In this document: positions 42,556 to 50,640 of the stretch, piece after piece
How the letters are laid out: the number at the start of each line of letters is the position of its first letter
How positions within the stretch are numbered: the first letter of the stretch is position 1
Source: Anaerolineales bacterium
GTDB taxonomy: Bacteria > Chloroflexota > Anaerolineae > Anaerolineales > Villigracilaceae
Direction of reading: 5' to 3'
DNA length: 64,000 nucleotides
NCBI GenBank assembly: GCA_015075725.1
Contig: JABTTV010000001.1
Coordinates: forward strand, 124,001-188,000
Translations under genes and position numbers: made by a program
The notes under the pieces: model-generated
What the model saw: the letters and a program-made list of their open reading frames with translations, nothing else
Told to the model about the DNA's origin: nothing
The model's database searches: none

Positions 42556-42894
42556 ATGCCTGCATTTGATTTACCCCTTTTCCTGTTTGGCTGTCTGGGC
42601 GGTCTGCTCCCGGATGTCCTGCGCATCATCCGAAACAGGCGCAAGATTCGTCTTCCAAATTATCTGAGAAAGTTGAATTTCTGGCTAGGGACACTTCTGC
42701 TTGTAGGTGTAGGCGGGTTGACCGCCTGGATCCTGAGCGCAGAATCAGCCAAGGATGCGTTGATCTATGGTTTTGCCTCGCCACAGATACTGTCACAACT
42801 TGCCGCCAGCGTCCAAACAGGACGAGTGGAACGGGGTATGAACGAGGAGGAAGGTGAATTCTCCTTCGGCTTGTTACAATGGTGGGGGAGTTGA
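42556..42894 (+). CDS. Small two-helix membrane protein, CHAT locus
   Basis: 112 residues with two hydrophobic segments (FDLPLFLFGCLGGLLPDVL; LNFWLGTLLLVGVGGLTAWIL) and a short loop of basic residues (RIIRNRRKIRLPNYLRK). The end is acidic. It starts 21 nt after the lipoprotein stop, with GGAGG upstream. Family not recognised; its place as third gene suggests a role with the CHAT protease. Confidence 0.65.
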   Translation: MPAFDLPLFLFGCLGGLLPDVLRIIRNRRKIRLPNYLRKLNFWLGTLLLVGVGGLTAWILSAESAKDALIYGFASPQILSQLAASVQTGRVERGMNEEEGEFSFGLLQWWGS

Positions 42895-43245
42895 TATCAA
42901 TTTGAAAATTGCTCTGTGACTTCTTTGCAACAGAGCCTAAAATTTGACGGCTACTCTTGTGCAAGAAATCTGCCGCCGCCTGTCAAGGCGGAGAAAATCT
43001 TAACAAGAATGGCGTGAATGCGACGAATTTCGCGAAATACTCGCATGATTAGCGGAATTCGCGTTCTGTTCTTGCGCTTGGTCCAAACGTGAGCCAAAAT
43101 AACTCGATCAGGGAATTCCTTCGCCGGGGCTTGTCCTGAGCCGGCCGAAGGACTGCGAAGGGAGCAATTGCACCTTTTAACTCCACCCACCGCTTCGCGG
43201 CAATATATTTTCCTTTGGTACAATACATTTCCAAAGGAAAATATC
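42895..43245. other. Repeat-rich intergenic region
   Basis: About 350 bp. It has a CGCGAA/TTCGCG-rich tract (43010-43065) like that at 38388-38474, a GGGGCTTGTCCTGAGCCGG repeat (43126-43145) of a common Chloroflexota type, and TGGTACAAT (43216-43224), an extended -10 for the downstream gene. No coding frame is convincing. Confidence 0.55.
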
Positions 43246-43887
43246 ATGCTCAAGAAATTACGCGAACCCGTCAACAGCCTTACGCATTGGGCGGGAGCGG
43301 TCCTCGCCCTCATCGGGCTGATCGCCCTGCTCATCGTCGGGTGGAGCACGCCCGCCAAGATCATTTCACTCGCCATCTATGGAGTCAGTTTGGTCTTTTT
43401 GTTCTCCGCCAGCGCCACCTATCACATGGTGCAAGTCAAGGACAAGGCGTTGGAGATCTTCCGCAAGGTGGACCACGCCGCCATTTACGTTTTGATCGCC
43501 GGAACCTATACTCCCTTTTGTGTCAACGCTTTCGACGGTTTCTGGAAGTGGGGCATGCTGGGCATCATCTGGACCCTCGCCGTCATCGGTATCGTCGTCA
43601 AAATATTCATCATCCGCGCGCCGCGCTGGCTCAACGCGGGCATCTACATCGTGATGGGCTGGTTGAGCATGACGGCCATCGGCGAGATGTTGAACGCGCT
43701 TCCCGCCTGGGTGCTGGTCTGGATGCTCATCGGCGGCGTCACCTACACCCTGGGCGCGGTTGTGTACATCACCAAGATCTTCAACTTCAAACCCGGCGTC
43801 TTCGGCTTCCATGAAGTCTGGCACATTTTTGTTTTGCTCGCCGCGCTGGCGCATTTCATTGCCGTGATGGGCGTGGCAATTTATTAA
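43246..43887 (+). CDS. Hemolysin III/YqfA-family membrane protein
   Basis: 213 residues from ATG 43246 (AAAGGAA just before). Seven helices with the PAQR-like signatures: REPVNSLTHWAGAVLAL, SASATYHM, KVDHAAIYVLIAGTYTPF and GFHEVWHIFVLLAALAHF. The conserved Ser, Asp and His residues of this superfamily, which bind a metal in homologues, are present. The original hemolysin label is historical; a role in membrane lipid homeostasis is more likely. Confidence 0.92.
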   Translation: MLKKLREPVNSLTHWAGAVLALIGLIALLIVGWSTPAKIISLAIYGVSLVFLFSASATYHMVQVKDKALEIFRKVDHAAIYVLIAGTYTPFCVNAFDGFWKWGMLGIIWTLAVIGIVVKIFIIRAPRWLNAGIYIVMGWLSMTAIGEMLNALPAWVLVWMLIGGVTYTLGAVVYITKIFNFKPGVFGFHEVWHIFVLLAALAHFIAVMGVAIY

Positions 43888-43946
43888 ATCTCTGTCGGCG
43901 TAAGCCTGTCCTGGACGGACAGTCCAGGGAGGACGCCAACCATGCT

Positions 43947-45323
43947 ATGAGACCATTTGAAATCATCATCCCGGTCTTGCTGACCGTTTATCTTGCATGG
44001 GGTCATCCGCGCCCCCTCGCGGTTCGACTCCTGCCCGCGCTGGCTCTTCTCGCCACGCTGATCCATTTCGCCGTCGAAGGCTACCGCTGGCAGATGATTC
44101 CGCTCTATGCGCTGGCATCCCTGCTTGCCATCAGCGCGTTGACAAAAATTTTCGGAACAAGCGATTGGAAATCCACCGCCTCTTACCTGACGTTGATCGT
44201 GGTCGCTGTTTCGACGGCTTTACCCATCCTGCTGCCGGTTCCCCGCATCCCCGCCCCGAGCGGACCGTTCCAGGTCGGCACGCGAATCATCGAAATGATC
44301 GACGAGTCGCGCAGAGAACTTTACTCCGGCAAAGACGAGCCGCGGCGATATATGATCCAGGCCTGGTATCCCGCCGATGTGAAAGAGACGGATGAACGCG
44401 CCCCCTGGATGGAACGCGCCGATATCTTTGCTCCCGCGATTGCCACCTACATCGATCTACCCTCCTTCTTTCTCGACCATCTCGCGCTGGCGCAAATCCC
44501 CACATACAAGAACGCGGATATTGCCGCTTCCGGCGAAAAATTTCCTGTCATATTGTTCTCACACGGCTGGAACGGATTCAACGCGCAGAACGCCGGTCAG
44601 GCATTGGAACTCGCCAGTCACGGCTTCATCGTGATCGGAATTCAACATACTTACGGCGCAGTTGTCACGGTCTTTCCGGATGGGACGGTCGCGCCGAACA
44701 ACCCGAACGCTTTACCAGCCGATGCGGACGACCCAAATTACGAGGAAGTCGCGCGCATCCTTGCGGATCAATGGGCGGACGATATGAGCCATACATTGGA
44801 TTTCATTTCATCGGCTGATGCGGGCAATCCCTTCGCCCCCAGCGTGGATTCGGCGCGGGTCGGCGTATATGGCCATTCGACGGGCGGAGGCGCGGCGATC
44901 CAGTTCTGCGGAGTCGACTTGAGGTGCAAATCCGTTCTGGGGATGGACCCGTTCATGAGACCCGTCTCCGCCGAAGTCATCGAAAGCGGGTTGCCCATGC
45001 CGTCGTTCTTTATGTTCTCGCAAGCCTGGGCGGATATTACCGACAGCAAAAATAACCGCCTCTTTCTCGGGTTCAATCCGCGCAACCAAAACAATCTCGG
45101 CGCCATCGTCATCGAAGGCACGAGGCACTACGATTTCAGCGACCTGCCGCTCTTCTCCCCCATCGCGCCGCAGTTGGGGTTGAAGGGTCCGTTGAACGGA
45201 AAGCGCGTGACCGAGATCGTAAACGGTTACCTGCTTGATTTCTTCGAGATGACGTTGAGAGATAACGCTTCGGGCTTATTTGATGCCTCAAGCCCGTACC
45301 CCGAAGTGAAGGTTTATCGATAA
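43947..45323 (+). CDS. Alpha/beta hydrolase, PAF-acetylhydrolase-like, with N-terminal membrane helices
   Basis: 458 residues. Three to four N-terminal helices (1-98) are followed by an alpha/beta hydrolase: oxyanion strand FPVILFSHGWNG, nucleophile S311 in VYGHSTGGG, D334 in LGMDPF and H394 in GTRHYDF. The pattern fits plasma PAF acetylhydrolase-type lipases (isoform II), which cleave short acyl chains from phospholipids. Located in the membrane with the active site probably outside. A GGCGT...ACGCC palindrome fills the gap upstream. Confidence 0.82.
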   Translation: MRPFEIIIPVLLTVYLAWGHPRPLAVRLLPALALLATLIHFAVEGYRWQMIPLYALASLLAISALTKIFGTSDWKSTASYLTLIVVAVSTALPILLPVPRIPAPSGPFQVGTRIIEMIDESRRELYSGKDEPRRYMIQAWYPADVKETDERAPWMERADIFAPAIATYIDLPSFFLDHLALAQIPTYKNADIAASGEKFPVILFSHGWNGFNAQNAGQALELASHGFIVIGIQHTYGAVVTVFPDGTVAPNNPNALPADADDPNYEEVARILADQWADDMSHTLDFISSADAGNPFAPSVDSARVGVYGHSTGGGAAIQFCGVDLRCKSVLGMDPFMRPVSAEVIESGLPMPSFFMFSQAWADITDSKNNRLFLGFNPRNQNNLGAIVIEGTRHYDFSDLPLFSPIAPQLGLKGPLNGKRVTEIVNGYLLDFFEMTLRDNASGLFDASSPYPEVKVYR

Positions 45324-45349
45324 AGGAATTATCAAGGAATTGGATCGGA

Positions 45350-45520
45350 ATGAACATCAATAAACGCAAAGTATCCGGCTATCTGCTGATCCTCGGGATG
45401 GTCTTCCTTGTCATCGGCTTCGTCAGCGACAACACCATCTTCTCCTGGGCGGCGGTCGCATTTGTTTTGATCTCGCTTGTCCTGGGTGGCAGGTGGCTGA
45501 GACCGAGGCGACGCCCCTGA
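45350..45520 (+). CDS. Small two-helix membrane protein
   Basis: 56 residues: a basic start (NINKRKVSG), two hydrophobic helices (YLLILGMVFLVIGFV and WAAVAFVLISLVLGG) and a very basic tail (RWLRPRRRP). It begins 27 nt after the hydrolase stop. Too short for most gene finders; its composition and spacing are convincing, but the function is unknown. Confidence 0.55.
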   Translation: MNINKRKVSGYLLILGMVFLVIGFVSDNTIFSWAAVAFVLISLVLGGRWLRPRRRP

Positions 45521-45606
45521 CCCCTACTTGACAGGGTGGTTATAATGAAAATTAGTGAAGGATATAAGGTATTATCCCGCAAGGGGACTTTACAGCGCAT
45601 ATGCTG

Positions 45607-45661
45607 TATAACCCCCCAAATTGGGGGTTTATACGACATGCTATATAAACCCTAGTTGGGC
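45607..45661 (+). other. Hairpin and GTTGGGC recombination-site-like sequence at the cassette border
   Basis: AACCCCC...GGGGGTT palindrome (45610-45629) and, at 45655-45661, GTTGGGC, matching the attC/attI R' consensus GTTRRRY. It lies just before the acetyltransferase gene. A matching left half is not clear. Confidence 0.45.
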
Positions 45662-45707
45662 GGCTCGTAATCAACGGTCTGAATTCGTTTTCTACACAGG
45701 GTGCCGA

Positions 45708-46595
45708 ATGAAAAAGTACGAAATCAGGAACTATCAAAAGGGGTTTGAGCGAGATCAAGTTCGGATCGGTCTTGAGGTCGCCCAGAATTGGATCTGGCCG
45801 TATGCATATCATTTGGATGGGCTCTTGAAAATTCATTCGCAGCCTGACTTTGATCCGACAACACGACATTATTGTTTTCTAGACGATCACATGGTGGGCT
45901 ATATGTTCTCGCTTGTCATGCAGTCAGGGGAAGATACACCTCCCAATGCCAACCTGGATTTTCCTCGCATGATGCCAGGGCATGAAGAAGCCGCCGAATT
46001 ACTACTGGAAAAGGCTTTTGAAACACTCCAGCAAAAGCGTGTTTCTCATATTGAAGGCAGGCTAACCACAATGTGTCCGGGTGATATTCGGTTGGCTGAA
46101 AAATCCGGATTTTCCATCCGGGATTGGGGATATAAAGTCTATTACTCGTATGAGATGCAATGGGGTAAGCTCGCTTTTCCTGATCAGGTAGCTCAGGATA
46201 TTGATCCTATAAAAGATCTAGAGGAATGTGCTAATATCGCATCCAAATGGTATAACCGCCCGTCAGGCTGGTGTCATTCTCTTCTCACCGAATGGCATGA
46301 AGAAGGTGTCATCACTCACTTGGGTGTGCGAAAAGATGGAGAACTGATTGCCGCTTGTTTGGCTGCTCCAAACGATGTACGCCCATCGACAGCAGCAATA
46401 TTTTATATCTATTCTCCCGAGGAAGACAGCTTGAAGCCCATGCTAACAAAAGTTGTCAATAAGTGCGTTGATTTCGGTGTGACGAATGTAATTGCTGATC
46501 TGATCAACGAACATCGACAGTATGAGCCTGTCTACCAGAAAATGGGATTCAAGAAGGTTGCAGAATGGGCACGTTGCGAAAAAATACTTGCCTGA
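45708..46595 (+). CDS. GNAT-family N-acetyltransferase (two-domain)
   Basis: 295 residues from ATG 45708. Two GNAT-like halves: EAAELLLEKAFETLQQKRVSHIEGRLT, then a C-terminal half ending YEPVYQKMGFKKVAEWARCEKIL, the usual acetyl-CoA and closing beta-strand pattern. The substrate is not readable. Codon use is more AT-rich than in the neighbours. It ends 13 nt before an attC-like site, so it is probably an integron cassette gene. Confidence 0.7.
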   Translation: MKKYEIRNYQKGFERDQVRIGLEVAQNWIWPYAYHLDGLLKIHSQPDFDPTTRHYCFLDDHMVGYMFSLVMQSGEDTPPNANLDFPRMMPGHEEAAELLLEKAFETLQQKRVSHIEGRLTTMCPGDIRLAEKSGFSIRDWGYKVYYSYEMQWGKLAFPDQVAQDIDPIKDLEECANIASKWYNRPSGWCHSLLTEWHEEGVITHLGVRKDGELIAACLAAPNDVRPSTAAIFYIYSPEEDSLKPMLTKVVNKCVDFGVTNVIADLINEHRQYEPVYQKMGFKKVAEWARCEKILA

Positions 46596-46608
46596 AAGAT
46601 CCAACGCC

Positions 46609-46682
46609 GCCCAACACAGCGTGCATCCCGTCTCCGCTTCGCGGGGCGAACGGGCTCGGAGGCGAGACACAAGCCGTTGGGC
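46609..46682 (+). other. attC-like integron recombination site
   Basis: Complementary outer boxes GCCCAAC (46609-46615, R'') and GTTGGGC (46676-46682, R'). The inner arms GTCTCCG and CGGAG...GAGAC can pair, leaving a 20-nt end loop. This is the folded attC layout. It lies between two small AT-rich genes, in the orientation expected of a cassette. Confidence 0.7.
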
Positions 46683-46703
46683 GTTTTTCAATCAAGAGTC
46701 AAT

Positions 46704-47213
46704 ATGATAAATCTCGATAGTTCAAAATGGTCAGAGTTGAGTCACGCTTACGGAAATGCGTCAGATATTCCGAACCTTTTACGTCAACTTGAAGAAATGC
46801 CTTCGTCGGCTGGAAATGATGAGCCTTGGTTTTCAATTTGGAGTTCTTTAGCGCATCAAGGTGATGTTTATTCAGCATCGTTTGCCGCCGTTCCGCATGT
46901 CATTCGTATTCTTTCGCAGGATCCATTAAAAGCTGATTTTTCCTTTTTCCAATTTCCTGCATGGGTTGAAATTTGCCGTCAGAAAAAAGCAGTTGAAATT
47001 CCAATGGAGTTAGAAGAAGATTACTATTTAGCCTTAAGACAGCTGCCACTTCTTGTCGCCTCTGCTTCTGAAAAAGAATGGGACGAAAACTTCCTTGCAT
47101 GCGCTCTTTCTGCAATCGCAGCAGCGAAAGGTTTTGGCGCGATTGCAGATACCGTACTTGAACTGAATAACGAGACTGCAAGTGAATTTATAAAATGGCT
47201 TGACAGCAGGTAA
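46704..47213 (+). CDS. Cassette protein of unknown function
   Basis: 169 residues from ATG 46704, soluble. WSSLAHQGDVYSASFAAVPHVIRIL suggests a helical, HEAT-like repeat protein; similar phrases occur in unnamed bacterial proteins, some in toxin-immunity neighbourhoods. No catalytic motif seen. It lies between two attC-like sites, so it is probably a mobile cassette. Confidence 0.6.
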   Translation: MINLDSSKWSELSHAYGNASDIPNLLRQLEEMPSSAGNDEPWFSIWSSLAHQGDVYSASFAAVPHVIRILSQDPLKADFSFFQFPAWVEICRQKKAVEIPMELEEDYYLALRQLPLLVASASEKEWDENFLACALSAIAAAKGFGAIADTVLELNNETASEFIKWLDSR

Positions 47214-47543
47214 TATCTGTCTAATGGCAGTGACTTCTAATTCGGTCAACGAGTCTTGCACAACAAAAAAACGCCAAACAAGGCATGCACCCCGTCTCCG
47301 CAACCTTCGCGGGGCGAACAGTCCGATCCATCGCTGCGCTCAGGATAGGCTAGCTTGACGGCTTCGTCAATGTCCGCGCAAGAGAGCAGGTCAAGGTCAA
47401 GCCATCGGGCAGCGGTAGGAGTTTTCTGGCTGCTATAATCGCAGTAATCTCCGTCCACGCTTATGCCCACATCGAAGAAACATAACGATCAACTGATAAA
47501 CATAGACCCGACAACCTAGAGTATAAAATACCAGAGACGGAAT
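47214..47543 (+). other. Degenerate attC left half and intergenic region
   Basis: At 47272-47319 the sequence repeats the left arm and loop of the 46609 site (shared CCCGTCTCCGC and TTCGCGGGGCGAAC), but the right half is replaced by another repeat (TCGCTGCGCTCAGGATAGGC). A TATAAT at 47434-47439 (context CTATAATCGCA, also at 49821-49831) may serve the next gene. Confidence 0.55.
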
Positions 47544-48113
47544 ATGTCAGAAACTCCCATCACCCCTGAAACTTCGGAAGATCGGGCACACGTACCAGTC
47601 TGGAAAACGCTCGCAATCCTGGTCAGTGCCATCATGTCGGCTACCATGGCGCCCTTTCTTGTTTGCTTATGCACTTTGCCGGTTGTATTGGTGTTGTTTT
47701 CAATCATCGAAAATGCTGCACCTCAATGGTTACTGACAGATATGAATTTTGTAATGACCGCAACATTGTACGCAACTTCTTATTTTGGCATTGCGTTGAC
47801 CCTCTGCTTGAGCATACAGTTTGTCGTCTTCGGCATTCCCACCGCCCTCGTGGGATGGCGCCTCGGAAGGATCACGCCGCGCTCAAGTATTCTTGCCGGG
47901 TGTCTCGTTGGCAGCCTACCCTGGCTGTTCGCTCTCCCATTCAACTCACCGTATGGTTTGGATTATCCTGTCGCAGAAAAAATCCTGGTAGCTGTCGGAC
48001 CCATCCTCATCATGGGCGTGTTGGGAGCAATCGAGGGCTTTATTTTCTGGCTTGTCTGGCGTTTTTTATCCAGGCGCAGTGTGCCAACAACGAGCGCATC
48101 CGATTTGGGATAG
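47544..48113 (+). CDS. Membrane protein, unknown function
   Basis: 189 residues, four to five helices, with a charged N-terminus (SETPITPETSEDRAHVP) and a short basic end. It lacks recognisable motifs. Its last codons lie inside a palindrome resembling an attC site (48083-48129), so it may be the third cassette. Confidence 0.6.
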   Translation: MSETPITPETSEDRAHVPVWKTLAILVSAIMSATMAPFLVCLCTLPVVLVLFSIIENAAPQWLLTDMNFVMTATLYATSYFGIALTLCLSIQFVVFGIPTALVGWRLGRITPRSSILAGCLVGSLPWLFALPFNSPYGLDYPVAEKILVAVGPILIMGVLGAIEGFIFWLVWRFLSRRSVPTTSASDLG

Positions 48114-48129
48114 GCTCCGCTTGTTGGGT
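48083..48129 (+). other. attC-like palindrome at the gene end
   Basis: Outer CCAACAA (48085-48091) and TTGTTGG with GTTGGGT at 48123-48129 (R' consensus), inner ATCC/GGAT stem. The left R'' box is not canonical. Confidence 0.4.
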
Positions 48130-48156
48130 AAATTCTTGGCTGGATGGTTTAGCCAA

Positions 48157-48315
48157 AGTCCGCACACGTGGCGGGAAGTGGTCAAAGCTGCTCTCACTGC
48201 TTATCCTGACGCGGTCAAAACCCCGGGACCACACGGAATCTCTCTCATCGCCCATGCCGAGGCGGGCGGCGACGAAGCGAAGTCTGTGCTGGATTATTTA
48301 AACTCACTTGCATGA
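48157..48315 (+). pseudogene. Fragment of an ankyrin-repeat-like protein
   Basis: The frame ending at 48315 encodes WREVVKAALTAYPDAVKTPG and then HGISLIAHAEAGG with VLDYLNSL, which reads like the last repeats of an ankyrin-type protein. There is no proper start: the frame continues back into the membrane gene in another phase. It is probably the 3' remnant of a gene cut off by recombination at the attC-like palindrome. ATG 48338 of the next gene follows. Confidence 0.45.
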
Positions 48316-48337
48316 CGGGATGAAAGGAGAATCGATT

Positions 48338-49786
48338 ATGGAAGAAAAATCAGGCGCGCAGATCAGCCGCAAGGCGTTCATTCAATCGGTGGTCATCCTC
48401 CTAGCGTTGATGATCGCCGCCGGGGTGCTTACGCTTGTCATCCCCGCCGGTCAATTTCAGCGGATGGAAGCGGACGGGCGCGAAATCATCGTCCCGGACT
48501 CGTTCGAATTTACGGAGAAACCGGATTATCCCATCTGGCGCTGGTTCATCGCCCCGCTCGAATTGGTGACCGGGCCGGACGGTTTGACCGTGATCGTCAT
48601 CACGGTTTTCATTCTGATGGTCGGCATTGCCTTCGCCGTCATGGATAAAAGCGGAATCCTCAAGGCGGCGCTGGCGCGCATCGTGCGCCGGTTCGAAAAT
48701 CAGAAGTATTTGTTGTTGCTGGTCATTACTTTTTTCTTTATGGCGCTCGGCGCATTCTTCGGCATCTTCGAGGAGGTCGTGCCGCTCGTTCCATTGATGA
48801 TCGCGCTCGCGTACTCGCTCGGATGGGATACACTGACGGGGCTGGGGATGTCCATTCTTGCGACGAACATGGGATTCTCCGCCGCCATCACCAACCCGTT
48901 CACCATCGGCGTGGCGCAGGGAATCGCCAAACTGCCAGCCTTTTCGGGGTCGGGATATCGGATTGTCATCTTTATATTCTTCTATGCAATGCTGGCTGTC
49001 TTCCTCACCCGCCACGCCCGCAAGGTGGAGGCGAATGCCAAAGCCTCCCCTGTATACGAAGAGGAACAAGCCACCCGCGCAAAGTACACTCATTTTGCGG
49101 CTGACGCTATTTCACATGAAAACTCCCGCACCACACCTGCGATCATTTTCCTGTTGGTGTGTGTTGCGCTGATCTTCGTGACGCTATTTGCAGGTCCATT
49201 CATCCCGGTCATCAGCGACCTGGCATTGCCGATTGTCGGTTTGCTTTTTCTGATCGCGGGCATCGGCTCGGGACTCATTTCCGGCGTGGGAAAAGCCGCA
49301 TGGAGGGCGGCAGGCGAAGGCTTGGCGGGAATCGCTCCCGCCATCCCGTTGATCCTCATGGCGGCAAGCGTCAAGTACATCATTGCGTCGGGCGGAATCC
49401 TCGATACGATCCTTTATAACGCAGCGAATGCATTCGAAGGCTCGAACCCTTTCACAGCGGCGATCCTGATCTACGGGCTCACGCTCGTCATTGAGTTCTT
49501 CGTCTCGAGCGGCTCGGCAAAAGCCTTTTTGTTGATGCCCATCCTCGTCCCTCTCGCGGACCTGGTCGGAGTCACGCGTCAGACGGCCGTCCTTGCTTAC
49601 GTCTTCGGTGACGGCTTTTCGAACCTCGCCTATCCCACCAGCGCTGTGCTTTTGATCTGTCTCGGTCTGACAGCTGTGACCTATCCAAAATGGCTGAGAT
49701 GGGTCATGGGTCTGTGGGTCTGGGTCATCCTTGCTTCGCTTGTGTTCCTTGCCATCGGCGTCGCCATTCAATATGGACCATTCTAG
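48338..49786 (+). CDS. YfcC/DcuC-type carrier (C4-dicarboxylate or amino-acid antiporter-like)
   Basis: 482 residues from ATG 48338, preceded by AAAGGAGA. About 12 helices with GAFFGIFEEVVPLVPLMIALAYSLGWD, NMGFSAAITNPFTIGVAQGIAKLP and FFVSSGSAKAFLLMPILVPLADLVGVTRQ, the two conserved halves of this family. Family members carry basic amino acids or C4-dicarboxylates; the actual substrate cannot be told. Confidence 0.88.
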   Translation: MEEKSGAQISRKAFIQSVVILLALMIAAGVLTLVIPAGQFQRMEADGREIIVPDSFEFTEKPDYPIWRWFIAPLELVTGPDGLTVIVITVFILMVGIAFAVMDKSGILKAALARIVRRFENQKYLLLLVITFFFMALGAFFGIFEEVVPLVPLMIALAYSLGWDTLTGLGMSILATNMGFSAAITNPFTIGVAQGIAKLPAFSGSGYRIVIFIFFYAMLAVFLTRHARKVEANAKASPVYEEEQATRAKYTHFAADAISHENSRTTPAIIFLLVCVALIFVTLFAGPFIPVISDLALPIVGLLFLIAGIGSGLISGVGKAAWRAAGEGLAGIAPAIPLILMAASVKYIIASGGILDTILYNAANAFEGSNPFTAAILIYGLTLVIEFFVSSGSAKAFLLMPILVPLADLVGVTRQTAVLAYVFGDGFSNLAYPTSAVLLICLGLTAVTYPKWLRWVMGLWVWVILASLVFLAIGVAIQYGPF

Positions 49787-49799
49787 TACCAAAGGGTTC

Positions 49800-49827
49800 T
49801 TGGTATGAAGCATGACATGGCTATAAT
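49800..49827 (+). promoter_or_regulatory. Promoter of the 49849 lipoprotein
   Basis: TTGGTA (49800-49805), 16 nt, TATAAT (49822-49827). The ribosome site is AGGAGAAA at 49839-49846. Confidence 0.6.
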
Positions 49828-49848
49828 CGCAATAAAACAGGAGAAAAG

Positions 49849-50592
49849 ATGAGCAAAAGAAATCAATTAACCCTTGGTCTGATCGCTGCGATCGTCTTGC
49901 TGGCATGTGCCTGCCCGGTTTCGGGTTTGATTCCCGGCGGCGGGGAAGAATCGCCCACACCGGGTCTGCCCTTTGTGCCCGCCACCGAGGAGCCGCAGAT
50001 CGAAATCCCTCAAATCCCGGCTAACGTTTTGTTTAGCGACGATTTCAGTTCAGCCAGCGCAGAGATGGAAGAGTATTCCAGCGATGACGGGAGCGCGGGT
50101 ACCGAAAACGGCGTCTATGTGGTGCGGTCTTCCGGCGATGTCTGGCAATGGGGCAGGAGCAATTCCGAGTTTGCCGACACGGTCGTTGATGTGGATGTAA
50201 CCATGATCGCGGGTCCCTCGAATGACAATGCCGGGTTCGGCGTAGCCTGCCGACTCGTCGAAGCCGAAGATACTTCGGTGGACGGTTACATGCTTGCCAT
50301 CAGCGGTGATGGGTACTACACCATCCGCAGCATAACCGACAGCAATATGACCGCGCTTGTGGATTGGACTTCTTCGGGCGCCGTCAAACAGGGCAATGCC
50401 GCCAATCAAATTCGCGCCACTTGCAATGGCAGCGAACTGATCCTCGAAGTGAATGGCACTGTCGTTGCAACCGCCTCCACCATCCCCGGCGGCTCGACGT
50501 CCGGCGCGATCGCCTTTGCCGCGATCTCATTCGAAACAGCGGAGCCTTATGCTGAGGCGCATTTCGACAATCTTGTGGTCAGTCAGCCGTAA
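49849..50592 (+). CDS. Lipoprotein with a lectin-like beta-sandwich
   Basis: 247 residues. The signal ends in LLACAC with a lipobox cysteine, followed by a Pro/Glu/Thr-rich linker. The domain from about 60 (LFSDDFSS, ADTVVDVDVTMIAGPSNDNAGFGVACR, GYMLAISGDGYYTIRSI, LILEVNGTVVA) has the strand pattern of concanavalin/laminin-G-like folds (DUF1080 type). It is a likely surface-exposed, sugar-binding protein. It has its own promoter and terminator. Confidence 0.7.
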   Translation: MSKRNQLTLGLIAAIVLLACACPVSGLIPGGGEESPTPGLPFVPATEEPQIEIPQIPANVLFSDDFSSASAEMEEYSSDDGSAGTENGVYVVRSSGDVWQWGRSNSEFADTVVDVDVTMIAGPSNDNAGFGVACRLVEAEDTSVDGYMLAISGDGYYTIRSITDSNMTALVDWTSSGAVKQGNAANQIRATCNGSELILEVNGTVVATASTIPGGSTSGAIAFAAISFETAEPYAEAHFDNLVVSQP

Positions 50593-50607
50593 ATACATAA
50601 TGAAACA

Positions 50608-50637
50608 AAAAAGGATTCGCAGATGCGAATCCTTTTT
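50608..50637. terminator. Bidirectional terminator between convergent genes
   Basis: A perfect 13-bp stem (AAAAAGGATTCGC with GCGAATCCTTTTT) and AGAT loop. T-runs on both strands serve the lipoprotein gene and the ATP-grasp gene. Confidence 0.9.
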
Positions 50638-50640
50638 GAT

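Noticed and set aside
38641..42894. Craspase-type (gRAMP-CHAT) CRISPR effector
   Set aside because: No gRAMP, TPR-CHAT partner or repeat array lies nearby; only the CHAT fold is shared.
45528..45545. TTGACA plus TATAAT as a promoter
   Set aside because: Only 6 bp separate the two hexamers, far from the usual 17.
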